Part shown: piece after piece, positions 44,553 through 52,852 of the stretch | Layout of the letters: every line of letters begins with the position of its first letter | Position numbering within the stretch: position 1 is the stretch's first letter | Assembly: GCA_021156365.1 (NCBI GenBank) | Contig: JAJNDK010000001.1 | Span: 248,001 to 312,000, forward strand | DNA: 64,000 nucleotides | Reading direction: 5' to 3' | Origin: Bacteroidota bacterium | GTDB taxonomy: Bacteria > Bacteroidota > Bacteroidia > B-17B0 > Aurantibacillaceae | Position numbers and translations under genes: made by a program | Notes under the pieces: generated by a model | Database searches by the model: none | What the model saw: the letters and a program-made list of their open reading frames with translations, nothing else | What the model was told of the DNA's origin: nothing

Positions 44553-47345
44553 ATGAAAACACTACTACTTTCACTCGGACTGCTTTGTTGTTTATTAGGC
44601 AGAGCGCAAAACGGCTTTACTACCTATAGCTGCACACTTACTGGAACAAACCCTGCTTTTTTAAATAAAAGCTGTGTTGCCGTCGACAATGCAGGAAATA
44701 AATGGGTAGGCTTTAAACGGGCTAACACCTCCGGTATGGCACTGATCAAATTTGACGGCGCAAACTGGACCAATTACACTTCTTCCATTAATGCGCCCGT
44801 ACTTTCCCTGGCTGCCGATGCAATCGGGAATCTATGGATCGGAACGGTAAATGCCGGTCTGATTAAATTTGATGGAAGTACTTTTACATCTTACAAAAGA
44901 AGTAATTCAACGATTATCAGTGATACGATCACTGCAGTGGCCGTAATCAATAACATGGTGTATGCGGGTTCCAACATCGGATTTTCGGAATTCAACGGAA
45001 CAGCATTCAATAATTTTACCACCTCAAACTCTGGTATTTCTTCCAATGTAGTATACTGCTTCGAGCAGGAAAATAGCCAGGTGTGGATTGGTACAACGAA
45101 CGGGCTAAATTTCCTGAACGGCGGCACAATCAGTTATACAGGCATTACCAACCGCATCAATGATATTATGGTAGATGGCAGTGGCAATAAATGGCTGGGA
45201 ACAGAAACCGCAGGTCTCATTAAATACGACAACAGCACCTTTTCACCACTTGCATTGCCAGTGATTGTAGGAGGCAATATCCCTGTGAGAATAGGATCGA
45301 TCGGAAAAAGCATGAACAACAATCCGGTCGTTAATACAGAAGAAAGTCTTCCCGTTCCTCAAAAAAACGGACTGGTCGAAATACTTCCGGGGAATGCTTA
45401 TCGTTTTTTTCCACATTCGTATACTTTAGCAGGGGAATGTATTTTTGCTTCTGATAATACCGGTGTGCTTTATTTTACCGATTGGAAAGCACAGACTACA
45501 CCCACAGGTTCTATGCCCAAAAAGGTTCTGTACAGCTTTCAGCAAAACCAATACAATGCCGCTTCAGCTATTTCTTCCATTCTTCCGGAAAACACAGCGT
45601 TCCTGGATATAAACGAAGTAAGTGCAGGTTGTAATCCAAATTCGGATATTCATTGGGATGGTACAAAAAGCTTGTATGAAGTTCCGAAAGGATCAGGCTC
45701 CAAACCTACTTTTGCTTCTGCATTCTGGATCGGAGGATATATAAACGGGACATTACATACAGCTGCCAATACATACAGACAAACCGGGAATGATTTCTGG
45801 CCTGGTCCGATTAATACTTTTACCGGCACAGCAGATACTGCTACCGCACAACAATTCAATCGGGTGTGGAAAGTAAGTCGTCTGGATGTTGAAAACTTCA
45901 AGTATCACTTCCTGATGGGAAATGTTCAGAACGGTACCTATCCGATCCCGAACAATATCCTTACCTGGCCAGGGGATGGATCTCAGTTTGGGGAGATGCT
46001 GGCTCCGTATTTTGATTACAACAATAATTTTTATTACGACCCTCAGAATGGAGACTATCCTTTGATAAAAGGCGACCAGATGCTGTGGTGGGTATTCAAC
46101 GATGCCCTTGCCGCTCATACGGAAACCGGATCTACCGGAAAACTAAATGTCCAGGTTCAGGTTTCCGCTTACGCATACACCTGCCCTTCAATTGCAGACG
46201 CTGATAAAGTAATCAATTACACTACTTTTTATAACTATAAGATCATCAATAAAAATACTTCGGCTATAAACAACATGTATGTAGGAATACGCTCGGATGT
46301 TGATCTGGGGAATTACCAGGATGATTATATTGGCTGTGATGTGATGAATAATTTCGGTTTTGTATACAATGGTGATACGTATGATGATGATGTTAACGGT
46401 GTCACCGGTTATCACGCCAATACACCTTATTTTTCTTACAGTGTATTACGCGGGCCGGCTGCAGATGCCGGAGACGGAATAGACAACGACAAAGACGGTT
46501 GTATCGATTGCACCTGGCAATTGGATATGAACGGGGATCCGAATATGGGTGTATCACCGATTGATGAATCTACGCAGCCGGAATATACGTCTCTTTCTAA
46601 TTTTGGCCTAAGCAACAACAACTCAGGTCCGCTAGACGGAAATCCATCAAATACCGGTGGTGGAATCGAATATTATAATTATTTAAGCGGTCGCTGGAGA
46701 ACGGGAGCTGCGATGCACTACGACCAGGATCAGGCCACCACGAATGCCGGACCGATATGCTCTTATATTTTTCCGGGCACTTCCGATCCATTAGGATATG
46801 GTGTAGGTGGTGGTCCCGGAAATACGATTTTCATGCCTAACTGGACAGAGCTGCTTTCCGGGACAGCAAACACTCCAGGTGACCGGAGAATGCACGCCGG
46901 CTCGGGAAAATTCACAATGGACCCAATGGAAATAACAGAGCTCGATTTTGCTTATGTATTCACACAGGACAACGTGGCCCTTGGTAATGGGACGCTGTAC
47001 AACAGAGTAGTGTCTGATAACCAGAAAATAAAAAAATGGTTTACGCTGAACAATGCTCCAAGCTGTCTCGATCTGAGCGGTATCGGACTGAAAGATACAG
47101 ACCATAAGTTGCAGATGCTTGTATTCCCCAATCCGGCCAGCAACAGCCTGACCATCGATGCAGGAGACAATAATACCATCCTGAAGCTGAAAGTATATGA
47201 CATCTTAGGGAAGGAAATGCTCGTGCAGGAAAACATCCGTACGACGAGAGCACAACTGAACATCGCTTCTCTGAATGCAGGTGTTTATTTGCTGGAAGTG
47301 CAATCCGAACAGGGAGCGTACTTCACGAAGTTTATTAAACAATAA
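44553..47345 (+). CDS. T9SS-sorted beta-propeller surface protein, paralogue B
   Basis: Exported protein of exactly the same length as the gene before it (930 residues) and alignable along the whole length. Signal peptide KTLLLSLGLLCCLLGRAQ, then NGFTTYSCTLTGTNPAF, propeller units (NLWIGTVNAGLIKFDGSTFTSYKRS, NKWLGTETAGLIKYDNSTFSPLALP) and the mid domain (YFDYNNNFYYDPQNGDYP, DGIDNDKDGCIDC). The T9SS tail is VFPNPASNSLTIDAGDNNT to FIKQ. Identity to paralogue A is highest in the last 90 residues. A terminator follows. Tandem duplication is the simplest origin. Confidence 0.83.
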   Translation: MKTLLLSLGLLCCLLGRAQNGFTTYSCTLTGTNPAFLNKSCVAVDNAGNKWVGFKRANTSGMALIKFDGANWTNYTSSINAPVLSLAADAIGNLWIGTVNAGLIKFDGSTFTSYKRSNSTIISDTITAVAVINNMVYAGSNIGFSEFNGTAFNNFTTSNSGISSNVVYCFEQENSQVWIGTTNGLNFLNGGTISYTGITNRINDIMVDGSGNKWLGTETAGLIKYDNSTFSPLALPVIVGGNIPVRIGSIGKSMNNNPVVNTEESLPVPQKNGLVEILPGNAYRFFPHSYTLAGECIFASDNTGVLYFTDWKAQTTPTGSMPKKVLYSFQQNQYNAASAISSILPENTAFLDINEVSAGCNPNSDIHWDGTKSLYEVPKGSGSKPTFASAFWIGGYINGTLHTAANTYRQTGNDFWPGPINTFTGTADTATAQQFNRVWKVSRLDVENFKYHFLMGNVQNGTYPIPNNILTWPGDGSQFGEMLAPYFDYNNNFYYDPQNGDYPLIKGDQMLWWVFNDALAAHTETGSTGKLNVQVQVSAYAYTCPSIADADKVINYTTFYNYKIINKNTSAINNMYVGIRSDVDLGNYQDDYIGCDVMNNFGFVYNGDTYDDDVNGVTGYHANTPYFSYSVLRGPAADAGDGIDNDKDGCIDCTWQLDMNGDPNMGVSPIDESTQPEYTSLSNFGLSNNNSGPLDGNPSNTGGGIEYYNYLSGRWRTGAAMHYDQDQATTNAGPICSYIFPGTSDPLGYGVGGGPGNTIFMPNWTELLSGTANTPGDRRMHAGSGKFTMDPMEITELDFAYVFTQDNVALGNGTLYNRVVSDNQKIKKWFTLNNAPSCLDLSGIGLKDTDHKLQMLVFPNPASNSLTIDAGDNNTILKLKVYDILGKEMLVQENIRTTRAQLNIASLNAGVYLLEVQSEQGAYFTKFIKQ

Positions 47346-47365
47346 AGTAATAATTTCCTTTTGAG

Positions 47366-47398
47366 CCGGATATACTGAAAAGTGTATCCGGTTTTTTT
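47366..47398 (+). terminator. Terminator after paralogue B
   Basis: CCGGATATAC / GTGTATCCGG (one wobble) with a 6-base loop, followed by seven Ts. The T-run overlaps the stop codon of the convergent hydrolase gene. Confidence 0.85.
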
Positions 47399-48266
47399 AT
47401 TCGGCCAGCCATTGTACGATCTTCGATTCGATCTCTGCAAATTTAGAAGCGGAGGGTATATGTTTGGTATTCCTTAATATATACGAATCCCTAAAGTCGG
47501 GGAAGAGTTTTTTGCAGCGTTCCAATGCTTTGTTGCCAGGGAAGAAAATATCGTTATCAACCACAATCGCATACACCGGATGTTTCATTTCTTTTACATC
47601 TTCCGCCTGCAGCAGAGCTGGCCGGCGATAATCCATTTTGATACCTAACAACACATGCTTCTGAAAAGCAATATCCTTTGTTTCCTTGTCATCATAAAAG
47701 GCATTCATGAAATTTACCAGGTGCTTTTCTTTTTTGGTGAACAGGAATTTCATAAGCGGGATGCTCAGTTTTGCGAATGAGGTTCCGGCAGCGCCATTCA
47801 CCAGTCCGCCCGGCACTACCATGATCCCTTTCAGAATCCGTTCAGGACAATACGACATGGCCTTTTGCAGCAAAAATCCGCCAAAGGAAATACCTATTGT
47901 ATATGCCTGTTTTATACCAAGACCGTCCATTGTCTCCGCGATCCATTTCCCATAACTTTTGTCGTTCATCGGTAAGCGTGTTTCGGAGCTTTTTGTTGCC
48001 TGCCCTACGGTATCAAAAGCATATATACGATAGTGTTTTCCTAATCCCTTCACAGCTTCGAGGGCCATAGGTGCACCCGCATTGATGCCATGCAGTACAA
48101 TAAGTGGTGGTCCGGAGGGCTCACCTGTTATGATCACATGCGTTTTACCCGCAAACGTGTCAACATACACTTCTTCATACTCAATATTGCAATTACGGAT
48201 CCGTTCGTCATACAGCTTCCATATTTTTGCTTTGGTTTCCGGAGATTTATAAATAGAGGCACTCAT
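47397..48266 (-). CDS. Alpha/beta hydrolase, divergent from a TetR regulator
   Basis: Cytoplasmic alpha/beta hydrolase of 289 residues. The oxyanion region is PPLIVLHGINAGAPMALEAVKGL, then RIYAFDTVGQATKSSETRLP, nucleophile elbow GISFGGFLLQKAMSYCPERI, an acidic residue in VYAIVVDNDIFFPGNKALE, and the His in RNTKHIPS. A typical catalytic triad is therefore present. The substrate is unknown; the TetR partner and operator suggest induction by a small molecule that the enzyme may act on (inference). ATG 48266 is chosen because it starts MSASIYKSPETKAKIWKLYD downstream of the TATTTTTG box; the upstream in-frame codons cover the promoter. Confidence 0.88.
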   Translation of the reverse strand: MSASIYKSPETKAKIWKLYDERIRNCNIEYEEVYVDTFAGKTHVIITGEPSGPPLIVLHGINAGAPMALEAVKGLGKHYRIYAFDTVGQATKSSETRLPMNDKSYGKWIAETMDGLGIKQAYTIGISFGGFLLQKAMSYCPERILKGIMVVPGGLVNGAAGTSFAKLSIPLMKFLFTKKEKHLVNFMNAFYDDKETKDIAFQKHVLLGIKMDYRRPALLQAEDVKEMKHPVYAIVVDNDIFFPGNKALERCKKLFPDFRDSYILRNTKHIPSASKFAEIESKIVQWLAE

Positions 48267-48286
48267 GGATGTAAATTTTAATGACA

Positions 48287-48294
48287 CAAAAATA
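48287..48294 (-). promoter_or_regulatory. -7 promoter box for the hydrolase gene
   Basis: TATTTTTG on the minus strand, about 20 bases before the hydrolase ATG at 48266. The operator palindrome (48311-48330) lies immediately upstream of it. Confidence 0.6.
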
Positions 48295-48310
48295 TACATT
48301 TTTTTATGAA

Positions 48311-48330
48311 ATTAGTCCAATTGGACTAAT
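48311..48330. promoter_or_regulatory. Candidate TetR operator, 20-bp perfect palindrome
   Basis: ATTAGTCCAATTGGACTAAT, a perfect inverted repeat between divergent promoters. Its position over the -33 regions of both genes is what is expected of a TetR-family operator that represses both the regulator and the hydrolase. Confidence 0.75.
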
Positions 48331-48335
48331 TTTTA

Positions 48336-48343
48336 TATTTTTG
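48336..48343 (+). promoter_or_regulatory. -7 promoter box for the TetR gene
   Basis: TATTTTTG, four bases before the TetR ATG at 48348, so the transcript would have little or no leader. Confidence 0.55.
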
Positions 48344-48347
48344 TGGT

Positions 48348-48971
48348 ATGAATACGAGGGAACTGATCAGGCAAAAGGCACTCCTGCTTTTTAATCGCAA
48401 TGGCGTAATGAACGTAACACTGAGAAATGTGGCGGAAGAACTGGAGAGAAGCTACGGAAACATCACCTATCATTACAAAACTAAAGAACAGCTGATAGAG
48501 GAATTGTATACAGATATGCAGGCAGAACTGAAACAGATCAGCAGTTCCCTGCTTGGTGGGGAGGATATGTTCAAAGCCATGATCAAGGCTCCCGGGAATA
48601 CCTTTGAGCTTTCCATGAAATATCTTTTCCTGTTCAAGGATTTTGTGGAGATCCGGAGAAATTTCCCGCATCTGTCAATCCTGATCGAAAAGAACCATAC
48701 AACCCGCAAAAAACTTTTGAAGCAGTCCTTACTTTTCCTCCGTGATAAAGGCCTGTTAAGAAAAGAGCTGGAAGAAGATGAGCTGGATTACCTGATGGAG
48801 CTGAGCGGCACCGTACGTACTTTTTTCTTTTTGAATCTGAGGGATGAAGAATATAAAAGTAAAGACCTTGAAATGCAATACATTATGTATACAAATAAAC
48901 TACTGCTTCCGTACTTAAGCAGTCGCGGAAAAAAACTATATACGGCTATAGCTGCTCCAGCATCTTTTTGA
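48348..48971 (+). CDS. TetR/AcrR-family transcriptional regulator
   Basis: One-component repressor of 207 residues. The N-terminal helix-turn-helix is IRQKALLLFNRNGVMNVTLR to NVAEELERSYGNITYHYKTKEQLIEELY (about 5-55). A helical ligand-binding and dimerisation domain follows (about 60-207) with FLFLKDFVEIRRNFPHLSIL and a Phe-rich patch VRTFFFLNLRDEEY. It probably represses itself and the divergent hydrolase through the palindrome at 48311-48330 (inference). The 3' end overlaps the convergent lipoprotein hydrolase by 26 bases. Confidence 0.9.
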   Translation: MNTRELIRQKALLLFNRNGVMNVTLRNVAEELERSYGNITYHYKTKEQLIEELYTDMQAELKQISSSLLGGEDMFKAMIKAPGNTFELSMKYLFLFKDFVEIRRNFPHLSILIEKNHTTRKKLLKQSLLFLRDKGLLRKELEEDELDYLMELSGTVRTFFFLNLRDEEYKSKDLEMQYIMYTNKLLLPYLSSRGKKLYTAIAAPASF

Positions 48972-49833
48972 TCTTCTCACTGATCTCATCCGGATAATAC
49001 GATGGTCCGCAAATATGGCATTGTTTGATCTCATAGAAATCTTTCGGGGCATTGGCTGCAGCAAAGATCTTCTTCCCCATTTTGAAAGGGATAGTGGCAT
49101 CTTCCGTACTGTGAATGATAAGTACTGGTTTATGAAATTCTTTAATGGAGCGTTTGGCAGAATAGCCTTCTTTTACACATACGCGTCCCAGCACAGGAAC
49201 CATATCCGCAGCAATATCTTTGTGTGAAGAAAAAGCGCCTTCCACCACCAATGCATCGATGTCTTTTTCCCGCTGTGCCGCCACTACTGCCGACAAATGA
49301 CCGCCAAGCGATTGTCCGTACAGCACCAACTTTGTTCCTTTCACATCTGCCCTGCCCTTCAGGTAATCGAGAGTTGATAAAGCATCTGTCAATACATTTT
49401 TCCGGGTAGCCTTACCTTCTGAAAAACCAAAGCCACTGTAGTCAAATACGAAGATCTGGAACCCGTTTTTCAAAAGCGGTGTCATTGCCTCGTATTGCTG
49501 AAGCAGGAAACCTGCATTGCCATGCATATGAAGAATAGTAATCGCCGGTTGCTGACCTTTGGGTTTCATCATCCAGCCATTCAGCTTGTGCCCGTTGCTG
49601 CTTGCATATACCACACTCTCCAGTTCGAAATCAAAAGGAAGGGTATCCTTTTTGGAACTGAGCAAAGTCGGTTGATGACTGATCGTATCAAATGCCACAT
49701 ACATAGTATCTGTTTTCGATCGCATAGTCAGCTTCTTTGCGCCGGCAGGCACTTTGGTTGGTTGCAGATACATTCCATTGAAGCTGCAGGAGCAACATAC
49801 AAAACAGATGGTAATCAGAAACAGAAATTTCAT
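48946..49833 (-). CDS. Lipoprotein alpha/beta hydrolase (BEM46/ABHD13-like)
   Basis: Exported alpha/beta hydrolase of 295 residues with a lipoprotein signal KFLFLITICFVCCSCSFNG (lipid-modified Cys about residue 14 or 16). The catalytic core shows ILHMHGNAGFLLQQYEAMTP (oxyanion HGNAG), FDYSGFGFSEG, LYGQSLGGHLSAVVAAQ (nucleophile Ser) and VLIIHSTEDATIPFKMGKK (Asp). HICGPSYYPDEI lies near the His position. The HGNAG/GQSLGG pair is typical of the BEM46/ABHD family. ATG 49833 is chosen because it begins the signal sequence; the upstream in-frame Met lies in the terminator repeat. The substrate is likely a lipid or ester (inference). Confidence 0.87.
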   Translation of the reverse strand: MKFLFLITICFVCCSCSFNGMYLQPTKVPAGAKKLTMRSKTDTMYVAFDTISHQPTLLSSKKDTLPFDFELESVVYASSNGHKLNGWMMKPKGQQPAITILHMHGNAGFLLQQYEAMTPLLKNGFQIFVFDYSGFGFSEGKATRKNVLTDALSTLDYLKGRADVKGTKLVLYGQSLGGHLSAVVAAQREKDIDALVVEGAFSSHKDIAADMVPVLGRVCVKEGYSAKRSIKEFHKPVLIIHSTEDATIPFKMGKKIFAAANAPKDFYEIKQCHICGPSYYPDEISEKIKKMLEQL

Positions 49834-49845
49834 AAAGCAATGTAT

Positions 49846-49890
49846 AAAAAAAATCCCCACACTCTTCGACAAGCTCAGAGTGACGGGGAT
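49846..49890 (-). terminator. Terminator hairpin built on a dispersed repeat, second copy
   Basis: Stem ATCCCCGTCACTCT / AGAGTGTGGGGAT, read on the minus strand, with loop GAGCTTGTCGA, followed by a run of eight Ts. It ends the acyl-CoA dehydrogenase transcript. The core matches the hairpin at 36210-36265. Confidence 0.82.
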
Positions 49891-49914
49891 CCTTATTTTG
49901 TATGTTTAATGCTA

Positions 49915-51093
49915 CTAATCTTTCAATAATTCACGGGAGATCACTAATTTCTGGATCTCGCTGGTTCCTTCTCCGATCGTACACAGCTTGCTATCCCTAT
50001 AGAATTTCTCTACCGGGAAGTCTTTGGTGTAACCATATCCTCCGAAGATCTGTACAGCCTCGTTGCTCACCCGCACACATACTTCAGATGCATAGTATTT
50101 TGCAAAGGCTCCTTCTTTGGTTATTTTCAATCCGCGGTTTTTCATGTCCGCTGCTTTGAAGGTCAATAGTTCTGCAGCTTCGATTTCTGTTGCCATATCA
50201 GCTAATTTGAAACCGATCGCCTGGAACTGAGAAATAGCTTTTCCAAACTGGGTACGCTCTTTTGAATATTTTAATGCTGCTTCGAAAGCGCCTTTTGCAA
50301 TTCCCAGGGAAAGAGATGCAATGGAGATACGACCACCATCCAGTACTTTCATTGCCTGGATGAAGCCATCACCTACTTTGCCCAACATCTGGCTTTCATG
50401 TACACGGCAGTTCTCAAAGATCAACTCTGCTGTTTCGGAAGCACGCATGCCCAATTTATTTTCTTTTTTTCCCGAGCGGAAACCCGGAGTGCCTTTTTCA
50501 ATCACAAAGGCAGTCATACCATGACTATCCCCTTTTTCACCGGTACGTACGATAACTACTGCTACATTACCGGAGATCGCATGTGTAATGAAATTCTTGC
50601 TTCCATTGATCACCCAATGATCGCCGTCTTTCACTGCTACCGTGTGCATTCCACCTGCATCGCTCCCCGTTCCTGTTTCTGTAAGTCCCCATGCACCGAT
50701 CCACTCAGCAGTAGCCAGCTTTGGAAGGTATTTTTGCTTTTGCTCTTCGTTACCGAATGCCATGATATGGCCGGTGCACAAGGAGTTGTGAGCTGCCATG
50801 GAAAGTGCAATCGAACCGCAGATCTTTCCAAGCTCTGTAATAGCCGTTACATACTCGATATAGGAAAATCCGGAACCACCATATTCGGTAGGCACCAATA
50901 CACCCATCAATCCCAGCTCTCCCAGTTTTTTGAAAACTTCAACCGGGAATTCCTGGCTCTCATCCCATTCCATCATTTTTGGATAGATATGGTCTTTTCC
51001 GAATTTACGGATCATATCTGCGATCATAACCTGATTTTCATTCAGCTGAAAATTCATACCGGTTGCTGTTTCATTTAATAGTGCACTAGACAT
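49915..51093 (-). CDS. Acyl-CoA dehydrogenase
   Basis: FAD enzyme of 392 residues for the first step of beta-oxidation or amino-acid catabolism. N-terminal helices, then GLMGVLVPTEYGGSGFSYIEYV, WGLTETGTGSDAGGMHTVAV, GSKNFITHAISGNVAVVI and LGMRASETAELIFENCRV. ERTQFGKAISQFQAIGFKLADMA and AVQIFGGYGYTKDFPVEKFYRDSKLCTIGEGTSEIQ carry the catalytic Glu (C-T-I-G-E-G-T). All signature blocks are intact. The ATG at 51093 overlaps the apt stop by 19 bases; an internal ATG at 51057 (MNFQLNENQ) is an alternative. Chain-length preference cannot be read. Confidence 0.93.
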   Translation of the reverse strand: MSSALLNETATGMNFQLNENQVMIADMIRKFGKDHIYPKMMEWDESQEFPVEVFKKLGELGLMGVLVPTEYGGSGFSYIEYVTAITELGKICGSIALSMAAHNSLCTGHIMAFGNEEQKQKYLPKLATAEWIGAWGLTETGTGSDAGGMHTVAVKDGDHWVINGSKNFITHAISGNVAVVIVRTGEKGDSHGMTAFVIEKGTPGFRSGKKENKLGMRASETAELIFENCRVHESQMLGKVGDGFIQAMKVLDGGRISIASLSLGIAKGAFEAALKYSKERTQFGKAISQFQAIGFKLADMATEIEAAELLTFKAADMKNRGLKITKEGAFAKYYASEVCVRVSNEAVQIFGGYGYTKDFPVEKFYRDSKLCTIGEGTSEIQKLVISRELLKD

Positions 51094-51605
51094 TGTATAT
51101 TATTTGTGTGTTTAATTAATTTCTCTTTTCCGTTCAAAAAATCGAGCGCCACGATAAATGTAAAGGCGCAAACTTCCGCATCAAATTGTTTTATAAGGTC
51201 GGCCGTTGCTGCCGCTGTTCCTCCCGTAGCAAGCAGATCATCGTGGATGACCACTTTCGCTCCTTTGTGAATACTGTCGGTATGCATCTCTATTTTTGCC
51301 GTTCCGTATTCCAGCGAGTATTCCTGGCTGACGGTGGTATACGGCAATTTGCCGGATTTACGAACCAATACAAAAGGAAGATTCATCCTGTTCGCCAGCA
51401 GGATCCCGAATAAAAAGCCGCGGCTTTCGATCCCGACTATGATGTCAGGTTTGGTTGGACCCAATAAACGAACAAATTCGTCAACGATCCGGTTGCACAA
51501 AGTCTGGTCATAAAATATAGGCGTAATATCCTTAAACAGGATCCCCGGTTTTGGAAAATCGGGAACGTCCCGGATAGCCTTTTTTATTTGATCGGGCAGG
51601 TTCAT
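51075..51605 (-). CDS. apt: Adenine phosphoribosyltransferase
   Basis: Purine salvage enzyme of 176 residues: adenine plus PRPP gives AMP. IRDVPDFPKPGILFKDITPIF is the family N-terminus. VGIESRGFLFGILLANRMNLPFVLVRK and KVVIHDDLLATGGTAAATADLI give the PRPP-binding loop (DDLLATGGT). Normal length. A TTG-N18-TACTTTTA promoter lies 8 bases upstream of the ATG. The 3' end overlaps the acyl-CoA dehydrogenase start, so the two are in one operon. Confidence 0.96.
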   Translation of the reverse strand: MNLPDQIKKAIRDVPDFPKPGILFKDITPIFYDQTLCNRIVDEFVRLLGPTKPDIIVGIESRGFLFGILLANRMNLPFVLVRKSGKLPYTTVSQEYSLEYGTAKIEMHTDSIHKGAKVVIHDDLLATGGTAAATADLIKQFDAEVCAFTFIVALDFLNGKEKLIKHTNNIQCLVHY

Positions 51606-51613
51606 GCAGAGCC

Positions 51614-51642
51614 TAAAAGTAGCGTATTTTTTGCAATTACAA
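51614..51642 (-). promoter_or_regulatory. Promoter of the apt/acyl-CoA dehydrogenase operon
   Basis: TTG (51640-51642), 18-base spacer and TACTTTTA (51614-51621) on the minus strand. One mismatch from the -7 consensus at the last base. Confidence 0.65.
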
Positions 51643-51753
51643 GCCTGTTTTCCGGAAAATTATGAGGCGGAAATTCGTTAAAATCAGATGAAACAGCGCC
51701 AAAAGCACATCCCGGATCTGTCGGCAAAATCTGCATCCGGATACCCATTAAAA

Positions 51754-51788
51754 AAGCCCTTCATCCGGCTCGGGCGGACAAAGGGCTT
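51754..51788 (-). terminator. Terminator after the lipoprotein gene at 51.8 kb
   Basis: AAGCCCTT...CCG / CGG...AAGGGCTT, a stem with small internal mismatches and A/T tracts on both sides, just downstream of the lipoprotein stop. Confidence 0.75.
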
Positions 51789-51811
51789 CTTTTATTAAAT
51801 TCCGGTATTGA

Positions 51812-52762
51812 CTACCAGTAACCAAACACTTTATCGTTCGATTTGTTTTTGTAGGTCCACTCTACTTTCCAGCCGTATGGGCAGCTATTAGCCTGTACTC
51901 CAACCACATTACCCGAATTATCCACACCGAGCGTAACTTTCAGGTCGAAATCTTTATCTGCCACTTTTATATTCATTTTACCCTGCACCGGTCTCGACAT
52001 ACAGGTTGAATTCCACAATATGGGAGTTTCTACCTTGCTGGTGAAAGCATCACCGTCTCTCGTTGTTCCCCAGTTCTCAAGTGCGGTTTCCCCATTATAT
52101 GAGCCCAATCCTTCCCCTAAGCAAGTATATGCACCGTTGGAATTACTGTAAGTATATTTCCGGTTGATGTTCCAGCTCGCCACACTTCCATTGTCAAAAG
52201 TCACCTGCAGGTTGTTTCCGGTGATCGTGCGGATCACTGTTCCTCCGAATAACCAGGTAATAAAATTGCCACCCACGACATTGGTCAGGTATTGTGTACC
52301 GTTAAACATCAGACTTTTGTTATCGCTGGAACGTGTTACCCTGTAATTGGTATAATCCATCTGCAGTACACAGGCCGTATCTTTCCATTGTTTGCCCTGT
52401 GCGAATCCAAGTATCGTTAATTTTATGGAACCGCTTCGTTTACGGTTGTCACAAACGGTAACCCCGTCAAAATTCAGTGTGATAGAACCCTGGCTGATAT
52501 GTGTAGTATCTACAGTTGTACCGCAGGGAAGAGCGAGCACACTGGCAGCAGAAGCAGGAGCACCTATCAGTTTACCCGTAAGCGACTGGTAATTGCCGAT
52601 GGCATTATCGCCGTATCCCATCGCATCGTCCGATTGCTGCTGAACATTGCGGTTATCTTCCGTTACCTGGCCATCTTCATTTTTAAAGGCTTTTTTCTTT
52701 TTGCAGGACGCTGCCGAAATGATCAGCGAAACAGCTGCAAAGGCAATGAATAGTTTTTTCAT
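51812..52762 (-). CDS. Lipoprotein of unknown function
   Basis: Protein of 316 residues. Its lipoprotein signal KKLFIAFAAVSLIISAASCKKKKA gives a clear lipobox (AASC) with a Lys-rich +2 region, so it is probably surface-directed or outer-membrane anchored in this phylum. The body is beta-rich, with CGTTVDTTHISQGSITLNFDGVTVCDNRKRSGSI, YTNYRVTRSSDNKSLMFNGTQYLTNVVGGN, VTFDNGSVASWNINRKYTYSN and SCPYGWKVEWTYKN. Five conserved-looking Cys after the lipobox may form disulphides. No family recognised. Own promoter (TTG-N18-TAATTTTA) and terminator. Confidence 0.8.
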   Translation of the reverse strand: MKKLFIAFAAVSLIISAASCKKKKAFKNEDGQVTEDNRNVQQQSDDAMGYGDNAIGNYQSLTGKLIGAPASAASVLALPCGTTVDTTHISQGSITLNFDGVTVCDNRKRSGSIKLTILGFAQGKQWKDTACVLQMDYTNYRVTRSSDNKSLMFNGTQYLTNVVGGNFITWLFGGTVIRTITGNNLQVTFDNGSVASWNINRKYTYSNSNGAYTCLGEGLGSYNGETALENWGTTRDGDAFTSKVETPILWNSTCMSRPVQGKMNIKVADKDFDLKVTLGVDNSGNVVGVQANSCPYGWKVEWTYKNKSNDKVFGYW

Positions 52763-52781
52763 GTTGGTTTTTTGGTTTAGC

Positions 52782-52810
52782 TAAAATTACAAAAAATGTT
52801 CCAAAAGCAA
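52782..52810 (-). promoter_or_regulatory. Promoter of the lipoprotein gene
   Basis: TTG (52808-52810), 18-base spacer and TAATTTTA (52782-52789) on the minus strand, 19 bases before the ATG. Confidence 0.6.
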
Positions 52811-52852
52811 ATTAAGCTAAGTTTAACAAATAAACAACAGGTTTTTAGTAAC

